The notes under the pieces: model-generated | Seen by the model: only the letters and a program-made list of their open reading frames with translations | Told to the model about the DNA's origin: nothing | Database searches by the model: none | Shown: positions 18,185 to 26,106 of the stretch, in pieces | Layout of the letters: every line of letters begins with the position of its first letter | Numbering within the stretch: the stretch's first letter is position 1 | NCBI GenBank assembly: GCA_016874935.1 | Contig: VGSS01000019.1 | Span: 1-34,784, forward strand | Direction: 5' to 3' | DNA: 34,784 nucleotides | Source of the DNA: Deltaproteobacteria bacterium | GTDB lineage: Bacteria; Desulfobacterota; BSN033; UBA1163 | Made by a program: the position numbers and the translations under genes

Positions 18185-18212
18185 TTGACATTTTAAACCA
18201 TTTTTGTATAAA
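18185..18212 (+). promoter_or_regulatory. Sigma-70 promoter of the dodecin gene
   Basis: A perfect -35 TTGACA (18185-18190), a 16-bp spacer and a -10 TATAAA (18207-18212) lie about 45 bp upstream of the dodecin ATG. The surrounding 18050-18240 is A/T-rich. This is the clearest promoter in the window. Confidence 0.75.
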
Positions 18213-18257
18213 CTTCATAACACAAACACTATCTTTTAAGAAAAGGAGGTGAGAGGG

Positions 18258-18470
18258 ATGGCAGAGCCAAGGGTTGCAAGGGTAACAGAAATTATTTCAG
18301 GTTCTCCGAAGGGGTTTGATGAAGCCGTTAAGATCGGGTTTGCAAGGGCAACAAAAACCTTGAGGGGAATTACAGGACTGCGAGTGGTTGACTTTCGTGT
18401 GGCTGTTGAGAATTCAAAAATTACTGAATACCGTGTAAGAATGGAGGTTATCTTCGTCCTCGAAACATAA
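18258..18470 (+). CDS. Dodecin-family protein
   Basis: Dodecins are small proteins that form hollow dodecamers and store or buffer flavins in the cytoplasm. The 70-aa product shows the family pattern: ARVTEI near the start, FDEAVKIGFARATKTLRG, and the terminal EYRVRMEVIFVLE. The region between, ITGLRVVDF, has Leu41-Arg42 where related proteins have a tryptophan that stacks on flavin, so flavin binding is doubtful. The ATG at 18258 is chosen because a strong AAGGAGGT lies at 18243-18250; a GTG three codons earlier lies inside that site. It is a single-gene unit with its own promoter and terminator. Confidence 0.9.
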   Translation: MAEPRVARVTEIISGSPKGFDEAVKIGFARATKTLRGITGLRVVDFRVAVENSKITEYRVRMEVIFVLET

Positions 18471-18484
18471 GGAGGCCATTTTTT

Positions 18485-18544
18485 AAAAAAAACCCTATCC
18501 CTTTTCGAGTCGAATCTCCTCATTAGGGATAGGGCTATTTTTTT
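18485..18544. terminator. Bidirectional intrinsic terminator
   Basis: A perfect 10-bp stem, CCCTATCCCT (18493-18502) with AGGGATAGGG (18525-18534), encloses a 22-nt loop. A run of A precedes it (18485-18492) and a run of T follows (18537-18544), so it can end both the dodecin transcript and the convergent rfaE1 transcript. Confidence 0.9.
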
Positions 18545-18556
18545 ACGAGCTTCGCC

Positions 18557-19537
18557 CTATTTCAGTCGTAACCTCTCCTTCATAACAGTTGTTAATTCCT
18601 CCTGATCAATCGTTGCGGTTCCCACCTTTCCTACCACAATTCCGGCTGCATGATTGGCCAGTTCCGCCGCCCTTCTGATGCCGGCTCCCGCTCCTAATGC
18701 AAGAGCCATCGTCCCGATTACCGTATCTCCGGCGCCGGTCACATCATAAACCTCCCTTGCCTCTGTCGGCACAAGACAAGGTTTCTGATGGGGTTCAAAA
18801 ATGGCCATCCCGTCCTCTCCCCGTGTGATCACCAGCGCTTCGCACTTCAACCTTTTCAAAAGAATCCTGCCCGCCCTATTTAAAGATGCCTCATCCGTGA
18901 TAGAAATCCTCGAAGCCGAACTTGCCTCCCCTGTATTGGGTGTCACGACGGTCGCCCCTCTGTAAAAAAAGAAATTCTTTATCTTCGGATCGACCATCAC
19001 AAACTTCCCTGTCTGCCGTGCTTCCCGAATGACGTCTTGAACCAGGCCCCTTGTCAGAAGACCTTTTCCGTAATCGGAAAGGATGACTCCATCAAAACTC
19101 TTTATATTCCGCTTCAAATATTCAGAGAGACTTCTAATCGTGGAGAGCTTCGGGTGTCGGGTCGTCTCACGATCGATGCGGACTAATTGCTGGTGGTGGG
19201 CGATGATCCGGGTCTTGACCGTCGTCTGTCTTGCTGGCTCAATCGATACTCCGCTTCGTTCAATTCCCATCTCGCTCAGTCTTTTAAGCACCTTCTGGCC
19301 CATCTCATCATCGCCTATAACACCGCAAAGGGAAGCTTTCCCCCCGAGGGAATGGATATTATTCACCACATTGGCTGCCCCTCCGAGGAGAAAGGTCTCC
19401 TTCTCCACCACCACCACCGGAACAGGAGCCTCAGGCGAGATTCGGGAGACGTCTCCCCAGATGAACCGGTCCAACATGATATCACCCAAGACCAAAATCC
19501 TGACCCCTGAAAACCTTTTGATAATCCTCTCGAACAT
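18557..19537 (-). CDS. rfaE1: D-glycero-beta-D-manno-heptose-7-phosphate kinase
   Basis: The enzyme phosphorylates heptose 7-phosphate to the 1,7-bisphosphate for ADP-heptose, a building block of LPS inner core. The 326-aa product is a PfkB/ribokinase-fold protein with LLGGAANVVNN (about 50-60) and the anion-hole motif DVTGAGDT (265-272, Asp271 as base). It corresponds to the N-terminal half of E. coli HldE; the cytidylyltransferase half (RfaE2) is not fused here and not in the window. The GGGAGAAG before the ATG is strong. It is the last gene of the glycan cluster as read, and ends at the two-way terminator. Confidence 0.92.
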   Translation of the reverse strand: MFERIIKRFSGVRILVLGDIMLDRFIWGDVSRISPEAPVPVVVVEKETFLLGGAANVVNNIHSLGGKASLCGVIGDDEMGQKVLKRLSEMGIERSGVSIEPARQTTVKTRIIAHHQQLVRIDRETTRHPKLSTIRSLSEYLKRNIKSFDGVILSDYGKGLLTRGLVQDVIREARQTGKFVMVDPKIKNFFFYRGATVVTPNTGEASSASRISITDEASLNRAGRILLKRLKCEALVITRGEDGMAIFEPHQKPCLVPTEAREVYDVTGAGDTVIGTMALALGAGAGIRRAAELANHAAGIVVGKVGTATIDQEELTTVMKERLRLK

Positions 19538-19570
19538 CGACTTCTCCCTTTTAAATTGTCAATGATAATA

Positions 19571-19736
19571 GCTAACCAAAAATATTTGAAATTTCTCAGT
19601 CTTGTCATCCTGAACTTGTTGATTCACATTCGTTCATCACTTTGTGCCAGGATCTCACCCTTTGTACAAAACGAGATGCTGAACCAAGTTCAGACAACAG
19701 TAGGGTTTAAGATGTTAGAGATGAATTCACAGCCTA
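19571..19736. repeat. Dispersed ~165-bp intergenic repeat, copy 2
   Basis: This is the counterpart of 6177-6342, in the same orientation relative to the window, starting with GCTAACCAAAAATATTTG. Relative to copy 1 it loses part of the right arm (the TTCAGCATGACA end is TTCAGACAACAG here) and carries scattered substitutions. It lies between rfaE1 and the SDR epimerase gene. Confidence 0.75.
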
Positions 19737-19762
19737 ATTGAGTATTGGTAATTGACTATTGA

Positions 19763-20704
19763 TCATTTCATGTTTTTAAAGAATTCCACCGTTCTTCTAA
19801 GCCCCTCCTCAATTCTGACCCTCGGATCATAATTCAATATCGCTTTCCCCCGTTTGGTGTCGGCAAGAGAGTGCCTCACATCTCCTTTCCTCGGTTCCTC
19901 ATAGAGAGGCAATATATGCGAACCAATAACATCCTGAAGAATTTTTAACAACTGATTTAAAGATACCCTCCTGCCACAGGCGACATTGACCACCTCCCCC
20001 TGAGTTCGCTCTGCATCCATCGCCAGAAGATTGGCGTGGACCACATTGTCGATATACGTGAAGTCCCGGGACTGTTCTCCATCGCCGAAGATGACCGGAG
20101 GACGATCCGAGATCAGGGCATCGATAAACTTCGGGATGACAGCGGAATAAATGGAATTGGGATCCTGTTTCGGACCAAAAATGTTGAAATATCTCAGCGA
20201 GATCGTCTCCAACCCGTAAAGTTGAAAAAAGAGCCGGCAATACTGCTCTCCGATAAACTTCTGCAATGCATAAGGCGAAAGGGGATTGGGAACCATCTCC
20301 TCTTTCTTGGGCAGGGTAGGAGTATCCCCATAGGCTGAAGAGGAGGCCGCATAGATCACCCGTCTCACCCCTGCGTCTCTTGCCGCAATGAGAAGATTTA
20401 AGGTCCCCCCCGTATTCACAGAATGGGAGGTCAGGGGATCCTCAACCGAACGCTGGACCGATGGAAGGGCCGCCTGATGAAAAACATATTCGATCCCCTC
20501 CACGGCCTTCTCGCAGGTGATCAGGTCACAGATGTCCCCTTCGATCATCTCAAGGAAGGGATAAGCCTCCTCAAAGACCAAATTCTCCCTCTTCCCCGTC
20601 GATAAATTATCGAGCACGCGAACCCGATGACCCGCCTTGAGCAATGCCTCCGTCAGATTCGACCCAATAAACCCCGCTCCTCCGGTCACCAATACCTTCG
20701 CCAT
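19763..20704 (-). CDS. NAD-dependent SDR nucleotide-sugar epimerase
   Basis: This extended short-chain dehydrogenase acts on a nucleotide sugar, most likely as a UDP-glucose or UDP-GlcNAc 4-epimerase (GalE/WbpP-like). The 313-aa protein has the Rossmann motif GGAGFIG (8-14), the catalytic SSSAYGD (121-127) and Tyr145-x3-Lys149 (YALQK), then RYFNIFGPKQDPNS and GDGEQSRDFTYIDN, typical of the WbpP/GalE branch. GGAACAAGGG precedes the ATG. Substrate cannot be fixed from sequence. It is probably part of the surface-glycan pathway, upstream of rfaE1, although repeats separate them. Confidence 0.85.
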   Translation of the reverse strand: MAKVLVTGGAGFIGSNLTEALLKAGHRVRVLDNLSTGKRENLVFEEAYPFLEMIEGDICDLITCEKAVEGIEYVFHQAALPSVQRSVEDPLTSHSVNTGGTLNLLIAARDAGVRRVIYAASSSAYGDTPTLPKKEEMVPNPLSPYALQKFIGEQYCRLFFQLYGLETISLRYFNIFGPKQDPNSIYSAVIPKFIDALISDRPPVIFGDGEQSRDFTYIDNVVHANLLAMDAERTQGEVVNVACGRRVSLNQLLKILQDVIGSHILPLYEEPRKGDVRHSLADTKRGKAILNYDPRVRIEEGLRRTVEFFKNMK

Positions 20705-21068
20705 CCCTTGTTCCTTTCTGGTTTATTCTTTCTCGAATCATTTCATTTTACAACATCTTATTCAAATCCTCTTCAACGAATCAAGCCTAAAAAGAAATCT
20801 CTCTTAATGCCTCACTCTTCCATGGATTCTCTCCGAGATCCGGTGGGGATTCTGGAGAAAATCTTATAGCGGATACCTCAACTTGTTGGCAAACTAAAAG
20901 GATGATCCCGTATATCAAGGGTGATTCTACAAATGGACAATGTTACCCTTACCCTTAAAAATATGAACCATCCGCTTGATAAGATTTTCGGAGGAATTCC
21001 TGCCGGATCTCGGAGCTCCCCGACGCTTCAGCGAGGCATTACGATCCTTCCCTTTGACCTTTGCTCTT
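20705..21068. repeat. Gap with a diverged inverted repeat
   Basis: Within this gene-poor stretch two blocks face each other: CTCCGAGATCCGG and on (about 20831-20878), and its imperfect complement (about 20967-21015), which reads CTCCGAGATCCGGCAGGAAT on the other strand. Both continue with AAAATCTTAT and GCGGAT. About 90 bp separate the arms. A small minus-strand open frame crosses the right arm but overlaps the next gene and has no recognisable content. No promoter or RNA gene was identified. Confidence 0.45.
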
Positions 21069-21398
21069 TTATCTACCTTTTCGGCTGTAAAGGGCAAAAT
21101 AGAAAAAATAACGCTCCATCTCCTGTAATTGAGAGTGATATTCCTCCCCGCCCAGAACCGCGTCACAAAAAACCTCATGTAACCGGGTAATTTCTTTTAG
21201 CCGATGACGCCACCTTGCATCAGACATCGTCAAATAGAAAAGCTCCAATGCCCTTTCCACGGCAGACCAGAAGAGTTTCTCATCTCTCCCCTGCCATCGA
21301 ACGGCCCTGCCGATCTCGCTTCCGATATTCGCGAATTGCTCCGCCAAGGAAAGTTTCTGCCATCTACCGTTAGATAACTCTTTGTGTTGGAAATCCAT
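21069..21398 (-). CDS. Uncharacterised small protein paired with DUF5674 gene
   Basis: I do not recognise a named family. The 109-aa protein is predicted to be largely helical, with many aromatic and charged residues (NGRWQKLSLAEQFANIGSE, then ERALELFYLTMSDARWRHRL, and YFFYFALYSRKGR at the end). There is no signal peptide or membrane segment. Its ATG follows the DUF5674 stop by a single base (TGA-A-ATG), so the two are almost certainly co-translated. I have a general impression of such W/E-rich proteins being common in environmental genomes as conserved hypotheticals. A paired regulatory or toxin-antitoxin-like function is only a guess. Confidence 0.7.
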   Translation of the reverse strand: MDFQHKELSNGRWQKLSLAEQFANIGSEIGRAVRWQGRDEKLFWSAVERALELFYLTMSDARWRHRLKEITRLHEVFCDAVLGGEEYHSQLQEMERYFFYFALYSRKGR

Positions 21399-21399
21399 T

Positions 21400-21747
21400 T
21401 CAGGTCTTGATGAACCTTTCTACAATTTCCTTGACCCTCTTTTGAATCTGAGGGATCTCTATTCCCCTCGACCGATTACCCTGTGACGGCTTTAAATTAA
21501 TGACAGAATCAAACTCAATAAATTCCTCATCTTTCTTTTGTGGATAGAGATTAATTCCCCAGAGATGTTCCTGCTTCGAACCTGAACTTAAAAGAATGGC
21601 TTCTTCATCGGCGTGCAACTCTCCCCCAACAGCCATAATTTCCTTTTCGATATCCACCACTCCCTTCACCATATCCCCAAAGCCCTCTTCTCCTATCCTT
21701 ATTAATTCTTTTATATCAATATTTTTTTCAACTATTTTTGCTTTCAT
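21400..21747 (-). CDS. DUF5674 family protein
   Basis: The 115-aa product has the DUF5674 pattern: GFGDMVKGVVDIEKEIMAVG, then GGELHADEEA, LWGINLYP and the near-C-terminal INLKPSQGNRSRGIE. The family's role is unknown. The protein looks soluble and mixed alpha/beta. AAAGG precedes the ATG at 21747, and the next gene begins one base after its stop. The pair lies inside the glycan cluster on the same strand but shows no link to sugar chemistry, and it sits directly next to two gene stubs, as if this spot accepts or loses cargo. Confidence 0.85.
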   Translation of the reverse strand: MKAKIVEKNIDIKELIRIGEEGFGDMVKGVVDIEKEIMAVGGELHADEEAILLSSGSKQEHLWGINLYPQKKDEEFIEFDSVINLKPSQGNRSRGIEIPQIQKRVKEIVERFIKT

Positions 21748-21762
21748 CCTTTATTTCCTTTT

Positions 21763-21849
21763 TTATCCATCAATTTCGCAGCCTTTTTCAAGAAGAAATT
21801 CTGCAAGATTATTTCCAGCTGGCCCCGTAACACCTATCATTTGTGGCAT
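21763..21849 (-). pseudogene. Stub resembling a Gmd/SDR N-terminus
   Basis: An open frame of 28 codons reads MPQMIGVTGPAGNNLAEFLL and continues EKGCEIDG before a TAA. It resembles the first 28 residues of the intact Gmd in this window (MKKALITGITGQDGSYLAEL, then LLEKGYEVHG), sharing the Rossmann beta-alpha-beta start. It stops abruptly and has no remaining domain. It begins immediately after the TGA of the kinase stub and is in the same frame. Best read as a decayed remnant of a sugar dehydratase or related SDR gene. Confidence 0.5.
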
Positions 21850-22047
21850 TCACCCTTCTGATAGATTTTCAAAAAAATTTGCAGTCTTTGGAAGGCAGGG
21901 AGAAATATTTCCCTTCGAGATGTAAAAGGGAGTTCTTCCTATCTTGCATATGGGGACGGAAAGACTAAGAGAATGAACGGCTTTCAGTGTTGTAGCGCTC
22001 TTGCCAAAACCATCGATACCGATGATGGAAATACGAACAGGCTCCAT
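21850..22047 (-). pseudogene. Truncated P-loop kinase-like N-terminus
   Basis: The 65-residue frame begins MEPVRISIIGIDGFGKSATT, a Walker A (GIDGFGKS, 10-17) like that of thymidylate-kinase-like proteins found in some glycan clusters, and then ends at a TGA. A functional kinase would need about 140 or more further residues, which are not there in any frame that I can follow. The ATG directly follows the TAG of the GT39 gene, so the start and coupling are preserved although the body has been lost. A short functional protein is possible but unlikely. Confidence 0.55.
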
Positions 22048-23556
22048 CTAAATAACCCTTTTATAAACAATGACCCCATCCATCCCCTTGCCTTCAAACC
22101 GATGGAGTTCAATAAAATCTCTTTTGATCATCTCAGCCACCTCAGGATCATGGATGGTTTCTCTCTCCCGAATGACTAAATAGAGAATATTACGCTCCCT
22201 CATCAAACCCATCACCTTTTCTATCCTCTCTTTATCTAAAACGATACGCTCAAAGCTTCCATCCGCATAGTAGGCCACACGAGGGATCGTTGTAAATAAT
22301 ATTTGCCCCTTCCCGATCTGATTCTTTATCCAATTCCCTGCCCATTTTTCGGGTAAACGTTCGTATCGTTGAGGCTTTAGGGTCTTTGGAAGGATTACGG
22401 AAAATATCAGGACGAATAGTATGGTCCAGACAATCATAGACTCTTTTTTCGACCACACCTTCAAAAATAAACGAGAGGAGACAATCTTGTTACAAACCCA
22501 ATGATGGATAACGACAAAACCCTCTCCGACCCAATAAATCGAAAATAGCACCAACGGCAAGACATGTCTTCCGCTAAAATAAACTGCTGGATTCGTCCCT
22601 CTCTCGCCCCATTCCGTGATATTGAGAACGAGCAGGAATAAAACCACATAATGAAGTATACAAAATAAGAGAAGAAAACCCTCGCCCCCCTTGAAAAGGG
22701 AAGACCTCCTTTTCCACAAACCGACAACCAGTAGGAAGATATACAGGGAATGGTATCTTGAGAAAATCTCAGCGTTTAATTTCTGAAGGGTGAAGAGGAC
22801 TCTATCGATCAATGAAATTTCGCCTGCCGAGCCTGACAAACCCAGAAACCAGGCAATGGTCTTCGCTCTGCTCAGCGTCCAAACGCCCGTCGTCTCCCTT
22901 AAATGGAGGAGGTAGGGAAGGAAAAAGAGGAATGATGATAAGACCAGAAGAAAAATGACTTTCCATCTATCCCCCGGTGTATTAAATCTTTTAAAGAAGA
23001 GTATGTAAAGGAAAACAACAATAAGGATTCCTACCCCATCAGGCCTCACAAGATAAGCGAGGACCGAAAGGAGTGGAATAAACAGATAGGGATACCGCCT
23101 CTCGCCTTGGATCGTCCTCCACGCAAACCAGAGACCGCCCGCAAGAAAGAAGAGGTAGGTGGCCTCTTTGAGCACATCTGCCGAAAATCTACGGATATAA
23201 GGGTGAATGGCCAAGAAAAGGGTGGACAGAAAAGCGATCTTTTGGTCAAATATTCTTTTCCCAAGGAAATAAACCGGAAAGATCAATAATATTCCGAATA
23301 AGGTGGAAATGAGTTTTCCCGCCAGCTCAAAATCACCGATCCATGTATAAACAAAGGCGATGATAAAAGAATAAAAAGGTTGCTGGTTATGGCTGAGCGC
23401 TTTCCCGTAAAGGCCCGATACAAAGTCCTTCGCAATCGGTATATATTGGAAAGCGCCGTCCAGGGAAACGACATAGGTTCGAAAAAAGAGATAGATGCTT
23501 AAGAGGAGGGACGCCAGGAGGAGTATTGCCAGATCAACTCTTTCTCTCTTGATCAT
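22048..23556 (-). CDS. GT39-type membrane glycosyltransferase
   Basis: The product resembles the ArnT/PMT group of integral membrane enzymes that take sugar from a polyprenyl-phosphate donor on the periplasmic side. The roughly 500-aa protein has an acidic loop after the first helix (VSLDGAFQYIPIAKDF), HNQQPFYSFI, then LAYLVRPDG in a later loop, about a dozen hydrophobic segments, and a soluble C-terminal part of about 120 residues. I favour the ATG at 23556 (MIKRERVDLAILL); a GTG at 23589 overlapping the previous stop would add 11 residues of repeat-like sequence. It belongs to the glycan operon; donor and acceptor are unknown. Confidence 0.8.
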   Translation of the reverse strand: MIKRERVDLAILLLASLLLSIYLFFRTYVVSLDGAFQYIPIAKDFVSGLYGKALSHNQQPFYSFIIAFVYTWIGDFELAGKLISTLFGILLIFPVYFLGKRIFDQKIAFLSTLFLAIHPYIRRFSADVLKEATYLFFLAGGLWFAWRTIQGERRYPYLFIPLLSVLAYLVRPDGVGILIVVFLYILFFKRFNTPGDRWKVIFLLVLSSFLFFLPYLLHLRETTGVWTLSRAKTIAWFLGLSGSAGEISLIDRVLFTLQKLNAEIFSRYHSLYIFLLVVGLWKRRSSLFKGGEGFLLLFCILHYVVLFLLVLNITEWGERGTNPAVYFSGRHVLPLVLFSIYWVGEGFVVIHHWVCNKIVSSRLFLKVWSKKESMIVWTILFVLIFSVILPKTLKPQRYERLPEKWAGNWIKNQIGKGQILFTTIPRVAYYADGSFERIVLDKERIEKVMGLMRERNILYLVIRERETIHDPEVAEMIKRDFIELHRFEGKGMDGVIVYKRVI

Positions 23557-23588
23557 AAAAATATTTATTTCCAATTGCCCATTCGCCA

Positions 23589-24995
23589 CTAATGAGCTGA
23601 TTTATTAAAGAACCCTTTCCAAAGGGTCATGAGCAGGATTTTGAGATCAAAACCAATAGACCAATTCTGAATATAGTAGAGGTCGTACTCGATTCGTTTC
23701 TCCAGGGAGGTATTTCCTCGCAATCCATTCACCTGGGCCCATCCGGTGATTCCGGCCTTGATCTTGTGCCGGAGCATGTAAAAAGGAACTTTGATTTTAA
23801 ATTCTTCAACAAAAAAAGGCCGTTCCGGTCTTGGCCCTACCAGGCTCATCTCTCCTTGAATCACATTGATGAGTTGGGGAAGCTCATCCAAACTGGTTTT
23901 TCTTAAAAAAGCACCCATTTTGGTTCTTCTTGGATCGTTTTCTTTTACCCAGACAGGACCTGTTTCTTTCTCCGCATCGACTCTCATCGTCCTGAATTTC
24001 AGCATTTCAAAGGTGTGGCCATCCATGCCCACGCGTTCCTGCCTGTAAAGAACAGGCCCTTTTGAGGTCAATTTGATCAATAGAGCAATGAGAGCCATTA
24101 AGGGCGATGCCATCGCCAGAATCAGGCTTCCGAACCCCAGATCAAAAGCCCTTTTAAAAACACTGTTCCATCCGTAGAGAGGTGAACTCTGAAGGCTCAC
24201 GATCGGGAGGCCGTCCAATTCGTCCACCCCCCCTCTTAATCCAAGAAACTCATAGGCTCCCGGGATGACTTTTATATCGGCCGAATGGCCACGAAGTTCA
24301 TTGATGATGTCTCCGAGATGATCGTACTCATAAATGGGAAGGGCGATAAAAAAGATGTCTGGCTTCTTTTCTTTCAGAATATGTTCGAGGTCTCTGTAGG
24401 CGCCCAGGACAGGAATATTACTAACCCTCTGCCCCACCTCCTCTTGATTTCTTGTTAAATACCCGATGACCTGAATTCCCATCTCCGGGTGAAGCTCGAC
24501 CTTTTCCAGAATCTTTTTTCCAAGAAGTCCGGTCCCTGCAATGAGGGCGTATCGCTGGTTGTATCCACGCTTTCGAAGAATCTTCAAGGTTTTTCTGTAA
24601 AGAATCCTTATGATCATAAGTCCGAAAAGCGCGATCGCCCAGAAGTACAGGAAGGCCAGGCGGGAAAACTCAAATCTTCTCAAGAGATAAATGATCCCGA
24701 TTAAAATGATCAAAGCGAAGCTTAGACTTTTCACTATATCGAACGTCTCATGTAAAAGATGGCTGATTCTTCTGGGTCGATAGAGATGAATCTTTTTCGA
24801 AACCCATCCCCATATCAGACAGAGGGGAAGAACGAACTCAAGGTAGGTGGAAAGAGGAGGGGTTCCCAATATTGGAGGCGAGATCAGGTTTGTATAAAAT
24901 CTTAAATAATAAGAAAGAACCCAGGCCAACGAAAGGGCAACCAGGTCCGAGATAAAAAAAAGAGATTTGAAAAATTGAGCATGTTTTTTTAACAT
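23589..24995 (-). CDS. Undecaprenyl-phosphate sugar phosphotransferase (WcaJ/WbaP type)
   Basis: The enzyme starts repeat-unit synthesis by moving a sugar 1-phosphate onto undecaprenyl phosphate in the inner membrane. The 468-aa protein has four to five N-terminal membrane helices, a Rossmann-like middle (ALIAGTGLLGKKILE), and the C-terminal bacterial sugar-transferase domain with KRAFDLGFGS, LYRQERVGMDG, FEMLKFRTM, TSLDELPQLINV and GEMSLVGPRPERP. The DELPQ and PRP motifs are the family's catalytic signature. Sugar specificity (glucose, galactose or other) is not readable. It overlaps the upstream GT4 gene by seven bases and abuts the GT39 gene. Confidence 0.92.
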   Translation of the reverse strand: MLKKHAQFFKSLFFISDLVALSLAWVLSYYLRFYTNLISPPILGTPPLSTYLEFVLPLCLIWGWVSKKIHLYRPRRISHLLHETFDIVKSLSFALIILIGIIYLLRRFEFSRLAFLYFWAIALFGLMIIRILYRKTLKILRKRGYNQRYALIAGTGLLGKKILEKVELHPEMGIQVIGYLTRNQEEVGQRVSNIPVLGAYRDLEHILKEKKPDIFFIALPIYEYDHLGDIINELRGHSADIKVIPGAYEFLGLRGGVDELDGLPIVSLQSSPLYGWNSVFKRAFDLGFGSLILAMASPLMALIALLIKLTSKGPVLYRQERVGMDGHTFEMLKFRTMRVDAEKETGPVWVKENDPRRTKMGAFLRKTSLDELPQLINVIQGEMSLVGPRPERPFFVEEFKIKVPFYMLRHKIKAGITGWAQVNGLRGNTSLEKRIEYDLYYIQNWSIGFDLKILLMTLWKGFFNKSAH

Positions 24996-26095
24996 GACGA
25001 CCCCATCTTTCTCAAAAGGTTCTCTTTAATCTTTTCCTTAAAAATATCCCGGTCCCATTGAAGGACATGGTTTCTGATGGTAACAGGATCGAAGTCCCTT
25101 TCGAGTCGGGTAAACCTTTCCACCCCATCGATCAGTGAATCAACAGTGGGTTCATGGAAAAATAGACCGGTTGGATCCCGTCCCTCCTCTGGGGAATGTG
25201 GAATCATTGTTTCCAACACCCCTCCCCGGCCATAAGCAATCACGGGTCTTCCGGAGGCCATTGCCTCTAAAGGAACGATCCCGAAATCCTCCTCGCCTGG
25301 GAAGATCAGGGCTCTGCATTTCGAATAACAATCCTCCACAACCGGATCGGGTTGCCATCCTAAAAATTCGATGTTCGACTTTGCGATGGACTTCAGCCTT
25401 TTTCCTTCCTGTCCCGTTCCAATGATTTTTAAAGAATACCCCAAACGATTAAACGCTTCAATGGCCAGATGGATCCCCTTATAAGGGGCAAAGGAGGAGA
25501 CGATGAGGAAAAAATCCTTTTGTCCTTCCCGGAGGCGAAACCGGTTGGTCTCCACCGGAGGGTGGATGATCTCTGCTTCCCTGCGATAATATTTTTTAAC
25601 CCGATTCTTCACATGGTTTGAGATACAGAGAAAATAGTCGACCCTCCCGCTTGAGGTCACATCCCACATTCTTAAATAATGAATGAAAAAGGGGATGATT
25701 CCGCTTCTGCTTTCCCCGAAATACTCACCGTACATATCCCACGCATATCGCATCGGAGTAAGAGTGTAAGAGATGTGGAGTCCATCCGGCGGCGGAATAA
25801 CGCCTTTGGCCACGCAATGGCTGCAGCTCAGAATGAGGTCGTATCCTTTCAGGTTGAAACGCTCCACCGCCATTGGAAAGAGGGGGAGGTATCTCCTGTA
25901 ACTCTTCTTTGTAAAAGGGAGGCGTTGGATAAAGGAGGTCTTGATGGACATCTTTCCGATAGCGGGTGAAACCGATCCGGGAATATGCAAAAGGGTATAG
26001 AGATCGGCCTCGGGAAAAAGCTCGCAGAAGATTTCAAGGCATCGCTCCCCTCCCCTCATGCCGGTGAGCCAGTCATGGATGATGGCCACTCTCAT
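24989..26095 (-). CDS. Family 4 glycosyltransferase
   Basis: The 368-aa cytoplasmic GT-B enzyme begins MRVAIIHDWLTGMRGGERCL, the usual start of a group of WbaZ/WcaC-like mannosyl- or rhamnosyl-transferases, and contains the nucleotide-sugar site EEDFGIVPLEAMASGRPV with the E-x7-E pattern, followed by AYGRGG. FLIVSSFAPYKGIHLAIEAF is the inter-domain strand. It ends inside the start of the wcaJ-type gene and starts 11 bp after the gmd stop, so it is in the same operon. A mannose-derived donor is plausible because gmd is next to it, but this is inference. Confidence 0.88.
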   Translation of the reverse strand: MRVAIIHDWLTGMRGGERCLEIFCELFPEADLYTLLHIPGSVSPAIGKMSIKTSFIQRLPFTKKSYRRYLPLFPMAVERFNLKGYDLILSCSHCVAKGVIPPPDGLHISYTLTPMRYAWDMYGEYFGESRSGIIPFFIHYLRMWDVTSSGRVDYFLCISNHVKNRVKKYYRREAEIIHPPVETNRFRLREGQKDFFLIVSSFAPYKGIHLAIEAFNRLGYSLKIIGTGQEGKRLKSIAKSNIEFLGWQPDPVVEDCYSKCRALIFPGEEDFGIVPLEAMASGRPVIAYGRGGVLETMIPHSPEEGRDPTGLFFHEPTVDSLIDGVERFTRLERDFDPVTIRNHVLQWDRDIFKEKIKENLLRKMGSSC

Positions 26096-26106
26096 AGGTC
26101 CGCAAC

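Noticed and set aside
20927-21178. Minus-strand open frame in the gap before the SDR gene
   Set aside because: It overlaps the coupled gene at 21069-21398 and consists partly of the right arm of the inverted repeat.
21850-21852. TGA read as a recoded codon joining the kinase and Gmd-like pieces
   Set aside because: The pieces are from unrelated folds, nothing resembling a recoding signal was seen, and the second piece itself stops after 28 codons.
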